Source: Pseudomonas gingeri
GTDB taxonomy: Bacteria; Pseudomonadota; Gammaproteobacteria; Pseudomonadales; Pseudomonadaceae
DNA length: 36,338 nucleotides
NCBI RefSeq assembly: GCF_013386165.1
Contig: NZ_JACAOS010000040.1
Span: 1-36,338 of the forward strand
Direction: 5' to 3'
The notes beneath the pieces were generated by a model. It did not search any database. It was not told where the DNA came from and saw only the letters and a program-made list of their open reading frames with translations. The translations under genes and the position numbers were made by a program. Numbering within the stretch: the stretch's first letter is position 1; each line of letters starts with the position of its first letter. Positions 14,529 through 24,600 of this stretch are shown here, piece by piece.

Positions 14529-14816
14529 TCAGTGATGGTGATCGCAGTCGGGGCCGTGGACATGATCGTCCTCGCCGATTTCGGCCGGCTCCATCTCCAG
14601 TTGCAGGCTGACCAGGTTGGTCGCCAGCGGACGCAACAACAGGTTGGCGTATTCGGCATCGCCTTCCTCGACATCGACACCGATCAGCAACTGGCCGCGG
14701 CCGTCGTGCTGAATCCACAATTCCTTGCCCTGCCAAATCACCGCGACGCGGGTGCAGGAGGTTTCCAGTTGAGTGCCGTCGGTGTCTTCAAGGATCAGCT
14801 GCAGGGTATCGCTCAT
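14529..14816 (-). CDS. Conserved hypothetical protein of the aru operon with His-rich C-terminus
   Basis: Protein of 95 residues located between astB and astE, the position of PA0900 in PAO1 as I recall it. It consists mostly of beta-strand-like sequence (VAVIWQGKELWIQHDGRGQLLIGVDVEEGD) and ends in DDHVHGPDCDHHH, a cluster of histidines with one cysteine and acidic residues that could bind a metal ion. AstE next to it is a zinc enzyme, so a role in metal supply is conceivable but unproven. The start at 14816 has a GAGAG ribosome-binding site. The function is unknown. Confidence 0.85.
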   Translation of the reverse strand: MSDTLQLILEDTDGTQLETSCTRVAVIWQGKELWIQHDGRGQLLIGVDVEEGDAEYANLLLRPLATNLVSLQLEMEPAEIGEDDHVHGPDCDHHH

Positions 14817-14873
14817 GTTTTTAGGCTCTCGTCTGGAAGTAAAACGCCGCGCTCCAAGACAGAGCGTCGGCCT

Positions 14874-16220
14874 TCAATTGATCTGGAATGGGTAAACCGA
14901 GCCCAGTTTAAGGATTTGCGTCAGTTCATCCAATGCCGCTCGGCATTCAAGCAACAACTGCGGGTCAGCCAGGTCGCTTTCACGCAAGCTGTCGCGGTAG
15001 TGCTTGTCGACCCACTGGGTCAGCGTGCCATACAACGGCGCCGTCATGATAACCCCCGGATTGACCGCCGCCAGTTCGTTTTCCTTCAAGGCCACGCGCA
15101 AACGCAGGCACGCCGGGCCACCGCCATTCTGCATGCTCTGCTTGAGGTCGAAGACCTTGACCTCGCGTACCGGGCCGCCAGCGCTGGTCAGCTCCTGCAA
15201 GTAGGCCCAGACCCGCGGGTTGCCACGGCACTCTTCCGGCACGATCAGCAACATGCCGCCGTCGGCACGGGTCAGCAACTGGCTGTTGAACAGGTAGGAA
15301 CGTACCGCGTCCTCCACCGCCACTTTCGAGCGCGGCACGCAGATCGCCTGGAAGTTGCCCCCGCGCTTGGCCAGCTTGCCCTGCAACTCGGCGAGCATCT
15401 GCTCAGTGTCGAGAAATGCGTCCTCGTGGTAGAACAACACTTCGCCGTTACCCACCGCGATCACGTCGTTGTGGAACACGCCCTGATCGATCACCGCCGG
15501 GTTCTGTTGAGCATAGACCACGCCGTCGTCGCTCAGGCCATGCAGGCGGGCGACCGCCTGCGAGGCTTCGAGGGTCTGGCGCGCCGGGTATTTCTGCGGG
15601 GCCGGGTAACGGGTGTCGAAGGCGCTGCGACCGAAGACGAAGAACTCGACGCCGGCTTCGCCATACTCACGGCAGAAACGCGTGTGGTTGGCCGCGCCTT
15701 CGTCGCCGAACTGGGCGACGGCAGGCAGTGCCGCGTGGTGGGCGAAGTGCTTGGCGTCGGCGAACATGGCACCCAGCACACGGCTGGTGGTCGGGTGCTC
15801 GATGCTACGGTGGTATTTGCAGTTGAGGTTGGCGGCGGTGAAATGCACGCGGCCGTCGGCGGTGTCGGCACTCGGGCTGACGGTACCGGCGTTGGCCACC
15901 CACATGCTCGATGCCGAGCAACTGGCGACCAGCAGCGGCATCGCCTGCTTGGCGGCCTGCTCGATCACCTGGGCATCGCTGCCGGAGAAACCCAGGCTGC
16001 GCAGGGCGGCCACATCCGGGCGCTCCTGTGGAGCCAGCACGCCCTGGACAAAACCCATGTCCATCAGCGCTTTCATTTTCGCCAGGCCTTGCAGCGCCGC
16101 TTCCCTGGGGTTGGAAGACTGCTGGCTGTTGCTCTGGGACGCGACGTTGCCGTAGGACAGGCCGCCGTAGTTATGGGTCGGGCCTACAAGACCGTCAAAA
16201 TTGACTTCAAAGGATTTCAT
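14874..16220 (-). CDS. astB: N-succinylarginine dihydrolase
   Basis: Protein of 448 residues that hydrolyses N2-succinylarginine to N2-succinylornithine, CO2 and two ammonia, the second step of the pathway. It has the pentein fold of the guanidino-group-modifying enzymes. The catalytic set is readable: E174 in GDEGAANH, H250 in GVFHND and the nucleophile C371 in NGGGPACLRLRV, close to the E. coli positions (174/248/365). The N-terminus FEVNFDGLVGPTHNYGG is the family signature. A REPIN lies in the 189-base gap between it and astD. Confidence 0.96.
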   Translation of the reverse strand: MKSFEVNFDGLVGPTHNYGGLSYGNVASQSNSQQSSNPREAALQGLAKMKALMDMGFVQGVLAPQERPDVAALRSLGFSGSDAQVIEQAAKQAMPLLVASCSASSMWVANAGTVSPSADTADGRVHFTAANLNCKYHRSIEHPTTSRVLGAMFADAKHFAHHAALPAVAQFGDEGAANHTRFCREYGEAGVEFFVFGRSAFDTRYPAPQKYPARQTLEASQAVARLHGLSDDGVVYAQQNPAVIDQGVFHNDVIAVGNGEVLFYHEDAFLDTEQMLAELQGKLAKRGGNFQAICVPRSKVAVEDAVRSYLFNSQLLTRADGGMLLIVPEECRGNPRVWAYLQELTSAGGPVREVKVFDLKQSMQNGGGPACLRLRVALKENELAAVNPGVIMTAPLYGTLTQWVDKHYRDSLRESDLADPQLLLECRAALDELTQILKLGSVYPFQIN

Positions 16221-16288
16221 CGGCGAGGCTCCATGGATCTGTTTTTATAAGCATCAAATCATCTGCGTAGGGCGACCGCTTTGCGGTC

Positions 16289-16388
16289 ATCGCGAGCAAG
16301 CTCGCTCCTACAAGGTTTCGCGGCGTACAGAACATTCCGCACACGAGTGACATACGCGGCCCCCTGTAGGAGCGAGCTTGCTCGCGAT
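16289..16388. repeat. REPIN between astD and astB
   Basis: Two 23-base REP copies, ATCGCGAGCAAGCTCGCTCC... at 16289-16311 and its exact reverse complement at 16366-16388, enclose a 54-base spacer. Inserted in the intergenic gap of the aru operon, the hairpin could alter mRNA stability or translation of the downstream genes astB and astE. Confidence 0.85.
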
Positions 16389-16409
16389 AGGGCCGCAAGG
16401 CCCGATGCC

Positions 16410-17876
16410 TCAGGAAAGCCGAACACCCGGCGTCAAGGTCGCCGGTACCGTCAGGCTCGGCGTTTCCAGGGATGCCACCGGGTACGCACAATAGTCCGCC
16501 GCGTAATAGGCGCTGGCGCGATGGTTGCCCGAGGCCCCGACCCCGCCGAACGGCGCGCTGCTCGCAGCCCCCGTCAGTTGTTTGTTCCAGTTGACGATCC
16601 CGGCCCGGCTTTCCAGCCAGAACTGCTGGTAACGTGCTTCGGAATCCGACAGCAGGCCTGCCGCCAAACCGTATTGCGTGTTGTTGGCCTCGGCAATCGC
16701 GGCGTCGAAATCCGTGTAGCGAATCACTTGCAGCAACGGCCCGAACAGCTCCTCATCAGGACGATCGGCCACGTCCGTGACATCCAGGATACCCGGGGTC
16801 AGCAACGCGGCATTGGCGTGTGGCTGAGTCATTTCCAGCAACGCCAGGGCACCATGGCCCAACAGATGCGCCTGGGCTTCCATCAACGCACGCGCGGCAC
16901 CGAGGGAAACCACCGAACCCATGAACGGCGCCGGCTGCTGGTCGAACGCACCGACGTCAATGGTTGCGCTGACCGCCACCAGGCGCTCCAGCAGCTTGTC
17001 GCCCCAGGCGCCTTCGGGCACCAGCAGGCGACGGGCGCAAGTGCAACGCTGCCCGGCGGAGATAAAGGCCGACTGAATAATGGTGTACACCGCCGCGTCC
17101 AGGTCCTCGACCTGATCGACCACCAGCGGGTTGTTGCCGCCCATTTCCAGGGCCAGGATCTTGTCCGGACGCCCGGCAAACTGCTGATGCAGATGGTTGC
17201 CGGTGCGGCTCGAACCGGTGAAGAACAAACCGTCGATCCCCGTATTCGCCGCCAGGGCGATCCCGGTTTCCCGCGCACCTTGCAGCAGGTTCAGTACGCC
17301 AGCCGGCAGGCCGGCCTCGATCCAGCACTGCACGGTCAGCTCGGCAACCTTCGGGGTCAGTTCGCTCGGTTTGAACAGCACGCTGTTACCGGCCAGCAAC
17401 GCCGGAACAATGTGCCCGTTAGGCAGGTGACCGGGGAAGTTGTAAGGACCGAACACCGCCACCACACCGTGGGGCTTGTGGCGCAACACGGCGGTGGCGT
17501 CGCCCAGCGGGCCGCTCTTCTCGCCCGTACGCTCACGGTAGCTCTGTACCGAGATGGCAATCTTGTTGACCATGCTGGTCACTTCGGTCGCGGCTTCCCA
17601 GAGGGGCTTGCCGGTTTCTTCACCGATGCAACGAGCCAACTCGTCGGCACGGCTTTTCAGCTGCGCGGCAAAACTTTCGAGGACGACAATCCGCTCGTCG
17701 AGGGAACGTTTGGCCCAGGCCGGAAACGCCTGGCGCGCAGCCTGCACGGCGGCATCGACCTGCGCGGCGCTGGCGCCCTTGCCGGACCACAGCACTTGCT
17801 GGGTCACCGGGTTCAACGACTCGAAGGCTTCGCCCTGGCCGTCCTGCCAGGTACCGGCGATGTAAAGCGTGCTCAT
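16410..17876 (-). CDS. astD: N-succinylglutamate 5-semialdehyde dehydrogenase
   Basis: Protein of 488 residues of the aldehyde dehydrogenase superfamily that oxidises succinylglutamic semialdehyde to succinylglutamate with NAD+. The catalytic residues are clear: N146 in GPYNFPGH, E244 in LALEMGGNNP and the nucleophile C278 in SAGQRCTCARR. Length and motifs match AstD/AruD. Its ATG overlaps the aruG stop codon by one base (TAATG), which indicates translational coupling. Confidence 0.96.
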   Translation of the reverse strand: MSTLYIAGTWQDGQGEAFESLNPVTQQVLWSGKGASAAQVDAAVQAARQAFPAWAKRSLDERIVVLESFAAQLKSRADELARCIGEETGKPLWEAATEVTSMVNKIAISVQSYRERTGEKSGPLGDATAVLRHKPHGVVAVFGPYNFPGHLPNGHIVPALLAGNSVLFKPSELTPKVAELTVQCWIEAGLPAGVLNLLQGARETGIALAANTGIDGLFFTGSSRTGNHLHQQFAGRPDKILALEMGGNNPLVVDQVEDLDAAVYTIIQSAFISAGQRCTCARRLLVPEGAWGDKLLERLVAVSATIDVGAFDQQPAPFMGSVVSLGAARALMEAQAHLLGHGALALLEMTQPHANAALLTPGILDVTDVADRPDEELFGPLLQVIRYTDFDAAIAEANNTQYGLAAGLLSDSEARYQQFWLESRAGIVNWNKQLTGAASSAPFGGVGASGNHRASAYYAADYCAYPVASLETPSLTVPATLTPGVRLS

Positions 17877-18901
17877 TATTTCGACTCCCGGGAAGCAGAC
17901 AACGGTACTGCACGGATCTGATCACCCGCACTGAGTTGAAGACGTTTGGCAGTCAGCGGATCGACCACCAGGGTCCCCGCCGCCAGGCGCGCCGGGGCCG
18001 CGGTGATGCGGCAGTCCTCGCGCTTGCGGTTGTGGATCAGGTACGGCGTGGCATCGTCCCCCGGGGTGCCAATGGCCAACACCAGCGCCTGGCTGTCACG
18101 CACCGCGCGGATCTTGCTGGTTTCGCACTCGACCGCCGGGCCTGCGTCGAAGATGTCGACATAACCCTGATAACTGAAACCTTCGCCCTTGAGCATCGCC
18201 AGTGCCGGCTCGGTGTCGGTGTGCACCTTGCCGATCACCGCGCGCGCCTCTTCGGAGAGGAAACAGGTGTACAGCGGGAACTTGGGCATCAGCTCGGCGA
18301 TAAAGGCCTTGTTGCCCACGCCCGTCAGGTAATCGGCCTGGCTGAACTCCATCTTGAAGAAGTGCCGGCCCAGGCTTTCCCAGAACGGCGAGCGCCCGGC
18401 TTCGTCGGACATGCCGCGCATCTCGGCAATGATCTTGTTGCCGAACAGCTCGGGGAACTCGGCGATAAACAGCATCCGCGCCTTGGCCAACATGCGGCCA
18501 TTGAGACCACTGCGATAATCGGCATGCAGGAACAGCGAGCACAGCTCGGAGTTGCCGGTCAGGTCGTTGGCCAGGAACAGGGTCGGAATTTCCCGGTAGA
18601 TCTTCAGTTCCTGGGAGGCGCTGACCGTCAGGCCCACCCGGAAGTTGTACCAGGGCTCACGCAGGCCCACGGCGCCGGCAATGGCGCTGATGCCGACCAC
18701 GCGCCCGGTATCGTCTTCGAGCACGAACAGATAGTCCGCGTCGCCGCGACCGGCTTCGCCCGTGAAGGTTTTTTCCGCCCAGCCGACCCGATGGGCCAGG
18801 CGCTCTTCGTTGGCCGGCAAAGTGGTCAGGCCGGTGCCCGTGCTGCGGGCCAGGTCGATCAGAGCGGGTAAATCGCTGCTGCGTACGGGACGAACGATCA
18901 T
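17876..18901 (-). CDS. aruG: Arginine N-succinyltransferase, beta subunit
   Basis: Protein of 341 residues of the AstA family (GNAT-like fold) that transfers succinyl from succinyl-CoA to the alpha-amino group of arginine. It opens with MIVRPVRSSDLPALIDLARSTG and contains LFLHADYRSGLNGRMLAKARMLF and ADYLTGVGNKAFIAELMPKFP, both family-typical. Pseudomonads carry two paralogous subunits, AruF (alpha) and AruG (beta), encoded in tandem; this is the second and its sequence is closer to the single AstA of enterics. GAGGAGA precedes the ATG, 73 bases after aruF. Confidence 0.94.
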   Translation of the reverse strand: MIVRPVRSSDLPALIDLARSTGTGLTTLPANEERLAHRVGWAEKTFTGEAGRGDADYLFVLEDDTGRVVGISAIAGAVGLREPWYNFRVGLTVSASQELKIYREIPTLFLANDLTGNSELCSLFLHADYRSGLNGRMLAKARMLFIAEFPELFGNKIIAEMRGMSDEAGRSPFWESLGRHFFKMEFSQADYLTGVGNKAFIAELMPKFPLYTCFLSEEARAVIGKVHTDTEPALAMLKGEGFSYQGYVDIFDAGPAVECETSKIRAVRDSQALVLAIGTPGDDATPYLIHNRKREDCRITAAPARLAAGTLVVDPLTAKRLQLSAGDQIRAVPLSASRESK

Positions 18902-18974
18902 GCTATCTCCTCAAACGGGCACCGGCTGACGGGTGCCCGCGAAACTCGCTGTAAGGCTGCTTTCGATACCGGCC

Positions 18975-19994
18975 TTAAACCGCTACCAGGCGCACGCTGG
19001 CACCTTCGCCGACGCCCAGGGCTTCGGCGGCTTGCAGATCCAGGGTGACCGGTTTGCCCGGCGCATAATCGAGCTCCAGCAGCACCGCGCGGTAGTCCTG
19101 CAGCAGCGCGTTGGACACCAGGTACTGGCGCCCGCCGCCCTTGTGGGCGTCGCCGATTTTCACCGGCACCACCCGGCTCTGGGCGATGGAGCGAATCCCG
19201 CTGACCCGTGCGTGCAGGGTCGGGCCGCCATCGAAGATGTCGATGTAGTGATCGGTTTCGAAGCCTTCGCGCATCAGGATGTCGAAGGTGATCTGCGCAC
19301 GCGGGTGCACCTGGCCCATCGCCTCCTGGGCGGCGTCCGGCAGCAACGGCACATAGATCGGGTAATGCGGCATCAGTTCGGCAAGGAAGGTCCGGCTTTT
19401 CAGGCCGCACAGGCGCTCGGCCGCCGCGTAGTTCAGGTCGAAGAAGTTGCGGCCGATGGCGTCCCAAAATGGCGAGTCGCCATGTTCGTCGCTGTAGCCG
19501 ACGATCTCGGTCACCACCGAATCGGCGAAACGCTCCGGATGACTGGCGACAAACAGCAGGCGCCCGCGGGAATTGAGTTCCGACCAGGCCGACCCCACCA
19601 GCTCCGGGACCACATAGAAGCTGGTCAGCAGGCTGTTGCCGGTCAGGTCGTGGCACTGCGAAAGCACGTGGATCTTGTTGTGGATCTTCAGCTCGCGGGA
19701 CGCATGCACGAAGGTCTCGTTACGGAAGCTGTAGAACGGCTCCGAATAACCGGCCGAGGCGACGATGGCCGAGCAGCCCGCCAGTTTGCCGGTGGCGCTG
19801 TCTTCGAGCACGAAGAAATAGCTTTCTTCGCCATTGAAGCTGACTTCGGCGGCAAACGAGGCTTCGGAGGCGGCGATCTTGTCGCGCAGGCGGTCTTCGT
19901 CGTCCGGCAGGGAAGTGACACCGATCGGGCTGTCCGCGGCCAGGCGCCGTACCTCGTCCAGGTCAGCCATTTGCGCGGGGCGCATCACCAGCAT
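18975..19994 (-). CDS. aruF: Arginine/ornithine N-succinyltransferase, alpha subunit
   Basis: Protein of 339 residues, paralogous to AruG over its full length: both start with (M)RPxxxxDLxxxxxLAxxSxxGxTSLP-like sequence and share the LTGNS and FLAELMPHYPIY/FIAELMPKFPLY segments. It is the alpha subunit of the heteromeric succinyltransferase that starts arginine breakdown. AAGGAGTG lies eight bases before the ATG at 19994. A long GC hairpin (20105-20138) sits in the 150-base gap to aruC. Confidence 0.94.
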   Translation of the reverse strand: MLVMRPAQMADLDEVRRLAADSPIGVTSLPDDEDRLRDKIAASEASFAAEVSFNGEESYFFVLEDSATGKLAGCSAIVASAGYSEPFYSFRNETFVHASRELKIHNKIHVLSQCHDLTGNSLLTSFYVVPELVGSAWSELNSRGRLLFVASHPERFADSVVTEIVGYSDEHGDSPFWDAIGRNFFDLNYAAAERLCGLKSRTFLAELMPHYPIYVPLLPDAAQEAMGQVHPRAQITFDILMREGFETDHYIDIFDGGPTLHARVSGIRSIAQSRVVPVKIGDAHKGGGRQYLVSNALLQDYRAVLLELDYAPGKPVTLDLQAAEALGVGEGASVRLVAV

Positions 19995-20104
19995 GGTGTC
20001 ACTCCTTCAATCCAGAACAGGTCGACGCTTGGCGTCGACAGAAAAAAATACCGGGATAAACACCGCCCATTGTCGGTGCGTGCTTGCCCGGTACAGGAAA
20101 TTAG

Positions 20105-20138
20105 GCCCGCTGACGGCCATCCTGGGCCACCAGCGGGC
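20105..20138. other. Intra-operon hairpin between aruC and aruF
   Basis: GCCCGCTG / CAGCGGGC enclose a further GGCC / GGCC stem. No U-tract follows on the minus strand. It probably protects or processes the mRNA between aruC and aruF. Confidence 0.5.
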
Positions 20139-20144
20139 GGTCCA

Positions 20145-21365
20145 TCAGGCTTGCGTCAACTTGGCCACGGCGCGCTCGAAGCGATCCAGGCCTTCTTTGA
20201 TGTCCGCGTCTTCAACCACCAGGCTCGGGGCGAAACGCACCACGTCCGGGCCGGCTTGCAGGATCATCAGGTTTTCTTTTTCCGCGGCGTTGAACACGTC
20301 CTTGGCCTTACCCTTCCAGGCATCGCTCAACACGCAACCGAGCAACAGACCGAGGCCACGCACCTGGGTGAACAGGCCGTATTTGGCACCGATCTGCTCC
20401 AGGCGGGTCTTGAACAGGTCGTGCTTGGCTTTCACGCCGTTCAGCACCTGCGGGGTGTTGATCACGTCGATCACCGCGTTGCCGACCGCACACGCCAGCG
20501 GGTTGCCGCCGTAGGTGGTGCCGTGGGTGCCGACCACCAGGTGCTTGGCCAACGCTTCAGTGGTGAGCATCGCGGCAATCGGGAAACCACCGCCCAGGCT
20601 CTTGGCACTGGTGAGGATGTCCGGGGTCACGCCGTATTCCATGTAGGCGAACAAGGTGCCGCTACGGCCCATGCCGGTCTGCACTTCGTCGAACACCAGC
20701 AGCGCATCGTGCTGGTTGCACAGCTCGCGGGCGCCTTGCAGGTAGGCCAGTTCGGCAGGCAATACGCCGCCTTCGCCCTGGACCGGCTCCAGCACCACGG
20801 CGCAGGTCTTGTCCGAGATCGCGGCTTTCAGCGCGTCCAGGTCATTGAACGGCACGTGGGTGATACCGGTGATCTTCGGACCGAAGCCGTCGGAATACTT
20901 CGACTGGCCACCAACGTTCACGGTGAACAGGGTGCGGCCGTGGAAGCTGTTGAGGGCCGCGATGATTTCGTATTTTTCCGAACCGAAGCGGTCGAACGCC
21001 ACACGACGGGCCAGCTTGAAAGCGGCCTCGTTGGCTTCGGCGCCGGAGTTGCAGAAGAACACGCGCTCGGCGAAAGTCGCGTCCACCAGCTTCTTGGCCA
21101 GGCGCAGGGCCGGCTCGTTGGTGAAGACGTTGGACACATGCCACAGGTTGTTCGCCTGCTCGGTCAGCGCACCGACCAGCGCCGGATGCGCATGGCCCAA
21201 TACGTTAACCGCGATACCGCCGGCGAAATCGATCAGCTCGCGGCCAGCCTGGTCCCATACTCGGGAACCCGCGCCGCGCACAGGAATGAAAGCCGCAGGT
21301 GCGTAGTTGGGAACCATGACCTGGTCGAAATCGGCGCGTTGCACCGGAGCTTGCTCAACGGACAT
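20145..21365 (-). CDS. aruC: N-succinylornithine / acetylornithine aminotransferase
   Basis: Protein of 406 residues, a class III PLP aminotransferase. NSGAEANEAAFKLAR (about 106-120) binds the phosphate, LLVFDEVQTGMGRSG carries D226, and the Schiff-base lysine is K255 in TSAKSLGGGFPIAAM. It converts succinylornithine to succinylglutamic semialdehyde and in pseudomonads may also serve arginine synthesis (acetylornithine). It is the first gene of the aru/ast operon, with AGGAGACTCCG before the ATG. ArgR-like half-sites lie 80-145 bases upstream. In PAO1, argR lies nearby upstream on the same strand, but here a 5-kb opposite-strand gene lies between. Confidence 0.95.
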   Translation of the reverse strand: MSVEQAPVQRADFDQVMVPNYAPAAFIPVRGAGSRVWDQAGRELIDFAGGIAVNVLGHAHPALVGALTEQANNLWHVSNVFTNEPALRLAKKLVDATFAERVFFCNSGAEANEAAFKLARRVAFDRFGSEKYEIIAALNSFHGRTLFTVNVGGQSKYSDGFGPKITGITHVPFNDLDALKAAISDKTCAVVLEPVQGEGGVLPAELAYLQGARELCNQHDALLVFDEVQTGMGRSGTLFAYMEYGVTPDILTSAKSLGGGFPIAAMLTTEALAKHLVVGTHGTTYGGNPLACAVGNAVIDVINTPQVLNGVKAKHDLFKTRLEQIGAKYGLFTQVRGLGLLLGCVLSDAWKGKAKDVFNAAEKENLMILQAGPDVVRFAPSLVVEDADIKEGLDRFERAVAKLTQA

Positions 21366-21442
21366 CGGAGTCTCCTGAAGAGGAACGCCTGCCTGGAACT
21401 GGCGAGCGATGGGGGGATTGTAAGGACAGTTTTCGGTCAGGC

Positions 21443-21510
21443 CTTGCCGCCAAGCGACAACTTCTTATAGCGCCAAACCGGCTTTAGCCGAGGTTGTCAG
21501 CAATGCGACA
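21443..21510 (-). promoter_or_regulatory. Candidate ArgR half-sites in the aruC / LRR-gene intergenic region
   Basis: On the minus strand TGTCGC-N8-AAG (21443-21459) and TGTCGC-N8-CAA (21494-21510) resemble the P. aeruginosa ArgR half-site TGTCGC-N8-AA. Their TGTCGC cores are 51 bases apart. They sit upstream of aruC, which ArgR is known to activate in P. aeruginosa, and also 120-190 bases before the start codon of the divergent LRR protein gene. Confidence 0.5.
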
Positions 21511-21629
21511 AATAGCGTCGCAAAGGCGCAGTTTAAACGCTGGCCAGGGTTTTGGTATCTATTTAGGTACGGCTGCCGCCGGGTGCTGGATAGCCTCGCC
21601 GCTTTACCCGCCGCACGAGAAACCGCGCC

Positions 21630-24600
21630 ATGCCGATGCCTGCCGAAACAGACCTGCCGCACGACCCCGACAATTTCGAACTGATCAAAAACAAACTGCC
21701 GAATTGGCTGACCGGGGCTTCCCGAACCCTGCTTCAAGCCCATGGCGACAGCCTGTTGTTGACCCACACCCACAAGGCCAGGCTGGCTGAGTACCTGCAC
21801 GCCTTGCAGGGCCTTGAGGCCTTTGCCGTGCCGATCCTGTCCAACGCCCTGAAAGCCCGCTTCGGACACGAATTGAACCCTCAACATGATCGAATCAACG
21901 GCGTACGGCTGATCACTGCCGCGACACTCTCGACGCCGCGCAAGATCTCCGTCGTCGATATGAGCCTGCTGGAGGCGGCCCTGAAGAACTTCGTTGCCCC
22001 CCAGCATGAAAACCTGATTTTTTATAATGAATCCAGCCTGTACCGCAGGGTCGATGCGCGGCAGAGCCCGCCTATTCAAGCCTTCACCGTCCGGGCGTTC
22101 GTCGAGCTGTGCCGGGAACTCGATATCGGTGGCCAGTACGACCGTCACATGAGCGCGGTGCTGCTACCGAAAAAACCCTCCGGCGCAGCTGACAACCGCT
22201 TTCGCGATCAATTTGAGCTCAGCGAACGCTACGAACTCATCACCCAAACCCATATTGCCCTGATGAAAGGCCATATCAGCCGCTCGACCCACCAATTCCT
22301 GCTGGCCGCCAGCCAACAGGAGCGCCTGTCTTACTGGGACGGCAAACCCGTGAGCTGCTGCGAACTGCAAATGTTCAACTTCAAGACGCCACTCAGCAGC
22401 TCGACCGGCGTCACGCTCAAAGGCGCCTTGTTGATTGAGCACCAGGACACCCTCGCCGCGCGCAACCGCCCTTGCATCGTCTATCTGAGCGGCGATCCGG
22501 AGCAGGCACTCAAGCAATACGCCAGCTTCGAGGCGTTCGAACAGGAATTGGCTATCCGCCTGGGCGACAGCGGCTACCGAAGCTTCTTCAGGCGCTACAT
22601 CAACCAACGCACCCAAGCGGCTTTTTTCAGCGCCCTTGGCGCCCCGGGCACAGCGGCCGACCTGCAACTCAAACGTTTTCCGCTGATCGGCCACCCGCTA
22701 CGCGAGCTCCATACCCAGCACCTGGTCAAGCTGTTGGACGATGGCAATGTCAACGCGGTGCCGGTGACCGATATCGACCGCCAGGACCACCGCGACTACC
22801 TGCAATCGCTGGCGGACATCGGCCTGAACCTGCTGAACGTCGCGGCCCTGTTCGTCCCCGGGCTGGGCGAAGCGATGCTGGCGGTGGCCGGCGCGCAAAT
22901 GTTCAGCCAGATCTACAACGGCATTGAGGACTGGGGTCACGACGAGCGCGAACAAGCCCTCAAGGGGCTGATCGGTGTCACCCTGAACCTGGTGCTGATC
23001 GGTGGCGTCACCGTGGTCGCCCACCGATTCGCCGGGGCCGGCCTGGTCAAGGAGTTGAAACAGGTGACCTTGCCCACGGGTGAAAGCACCCTGTGGAAAC
23101 CCGACCTGACACCCTACGAGCATTCACCAGCACTGCCCGAGAGCGCGCAACCGAACGCCAGCGGCCGGTATGAATTCAACAACCGCCAATACCTCAAACA
23201 AGGCGAGCGATTCTATGAAGTCGAACTGAATCCGCAGGGCAATCGTGGTCGGATCAAACACCCACGCGGCCACAAATCATACTCACCCGCCTTCTGGCAT
23301 AACGGTGCCGGCGCCTGGTTTCACGAACTGGAGAACCCCTTGCAATGGCAAGGCCCGCAGTTGATGCACCGCCTGGGTCTGGCCGGCGAAGCTTTTTCCG
23401 ACATCGACGCCGCGCGGATCATGGCGGTCAGCGACACCGACGAAGCCTTGCTGCGCCGAGTGCATTTCGACAGCCAGCGGCCCCCCGCACTGCTCAAGGA
23501 CAGCCTGCTGCGCTTTCGCCTGGACCATGATATCCAAGGTTTCATCGAGCAAATGGCTCGCGGCGAGGCCACGCCTGACGAGAGCATGCAGGAGCAAATT
23601 CTGCTGGACCTCTGGCAATCGCAGCCCAAGGCGCTGCGGTTGGTGGACGATCAGGGCCAGGTGATCATGGAGACCGTCCGCACCGGCACCGCCCAGGGGC
23701 AACGAGTGACCATCTCGCTCGACCAGTTGCACAACGGCGATCTGCTCAAGACCGTGCTGAATTCACCCGACCTCGATGAAAGCGATCTGCGCACCCTGCT
23801 GGGGGAAAGCCAGAATTTCGCCACCCCCGCCGAAAAACCGCAAACGCGGCTGCTGAACTTTCGCAAGCAAATCGCCCGACATGCCCAGCTGCGCCAAAAA
23901 GCGCTGTTCGAATCGCAATACCGGTTTCGCACTCAAGCACAGGACCCCACGGTGGGCGTGCTGCAAACGGCGTTTCCCGACCTGCCCGTGGCCGTGCTCG
24001 AAGAACTCGCCGAGCATGCCAGCGGCGCGCAGTTGCAAGCCTTGCGCGAGTCCGCCGAAATCGCCTCGGGCATCGCCGACGAAGCCGCCTTGTATCACTC
24101 GAAAGTGCGCCTGGCCCGCGCCCGCGAGGGGCTGTACCTGGCGGCGAGCGGCAATGCCGACAGCGAAAAGCTTGTCCTGCATAGCGTGCAGCGCCTCCCG
24201 GGCTGGTCCACCCAAGTGCGTATCGAAATGCGCGCACACGCCTCAAGCGGACCGTTGCTCGATAGCATCGGCGCCGTCGATGCGCCGATCTGCAAAGTGC
24301 TGATCAAGGAAAACGGCCTGTACCAGACCCGCGACGCCCTGGACCAGGAACTGCACGGCTCCGACGATCTCTATGCATCGCTGCTGCATGCCCTGCCCGA
24401 CACCCAGCGCAGCGAACTGGGTTACCCCAGTCCCAACCAAGGCGCACAACTCAAGCAAGCCGTGCAAAACAGCCGCCTGCCCGACCCCGACGCACTACGC
24501 CAGTTACTGCACATGCCACCGGCCATCCCCAGCGAACACTCGCCCATGGCCTTGGCCAAGAGGCGCCCCGGTTATCCGCTCAGCGGTCGTGGCGCGCCGC

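Noticed and set aside
14532..16250. 572-codon open frame on the plus strand
   Set aside because: It is the shadow of astB and the small gene before astE, with no ribosome-binding site or domain.
18933..21470. 845-codon open frame on the plus strand
   Set aside because: It is antisense to aruG, aruF and aruC, which are clearly coding.
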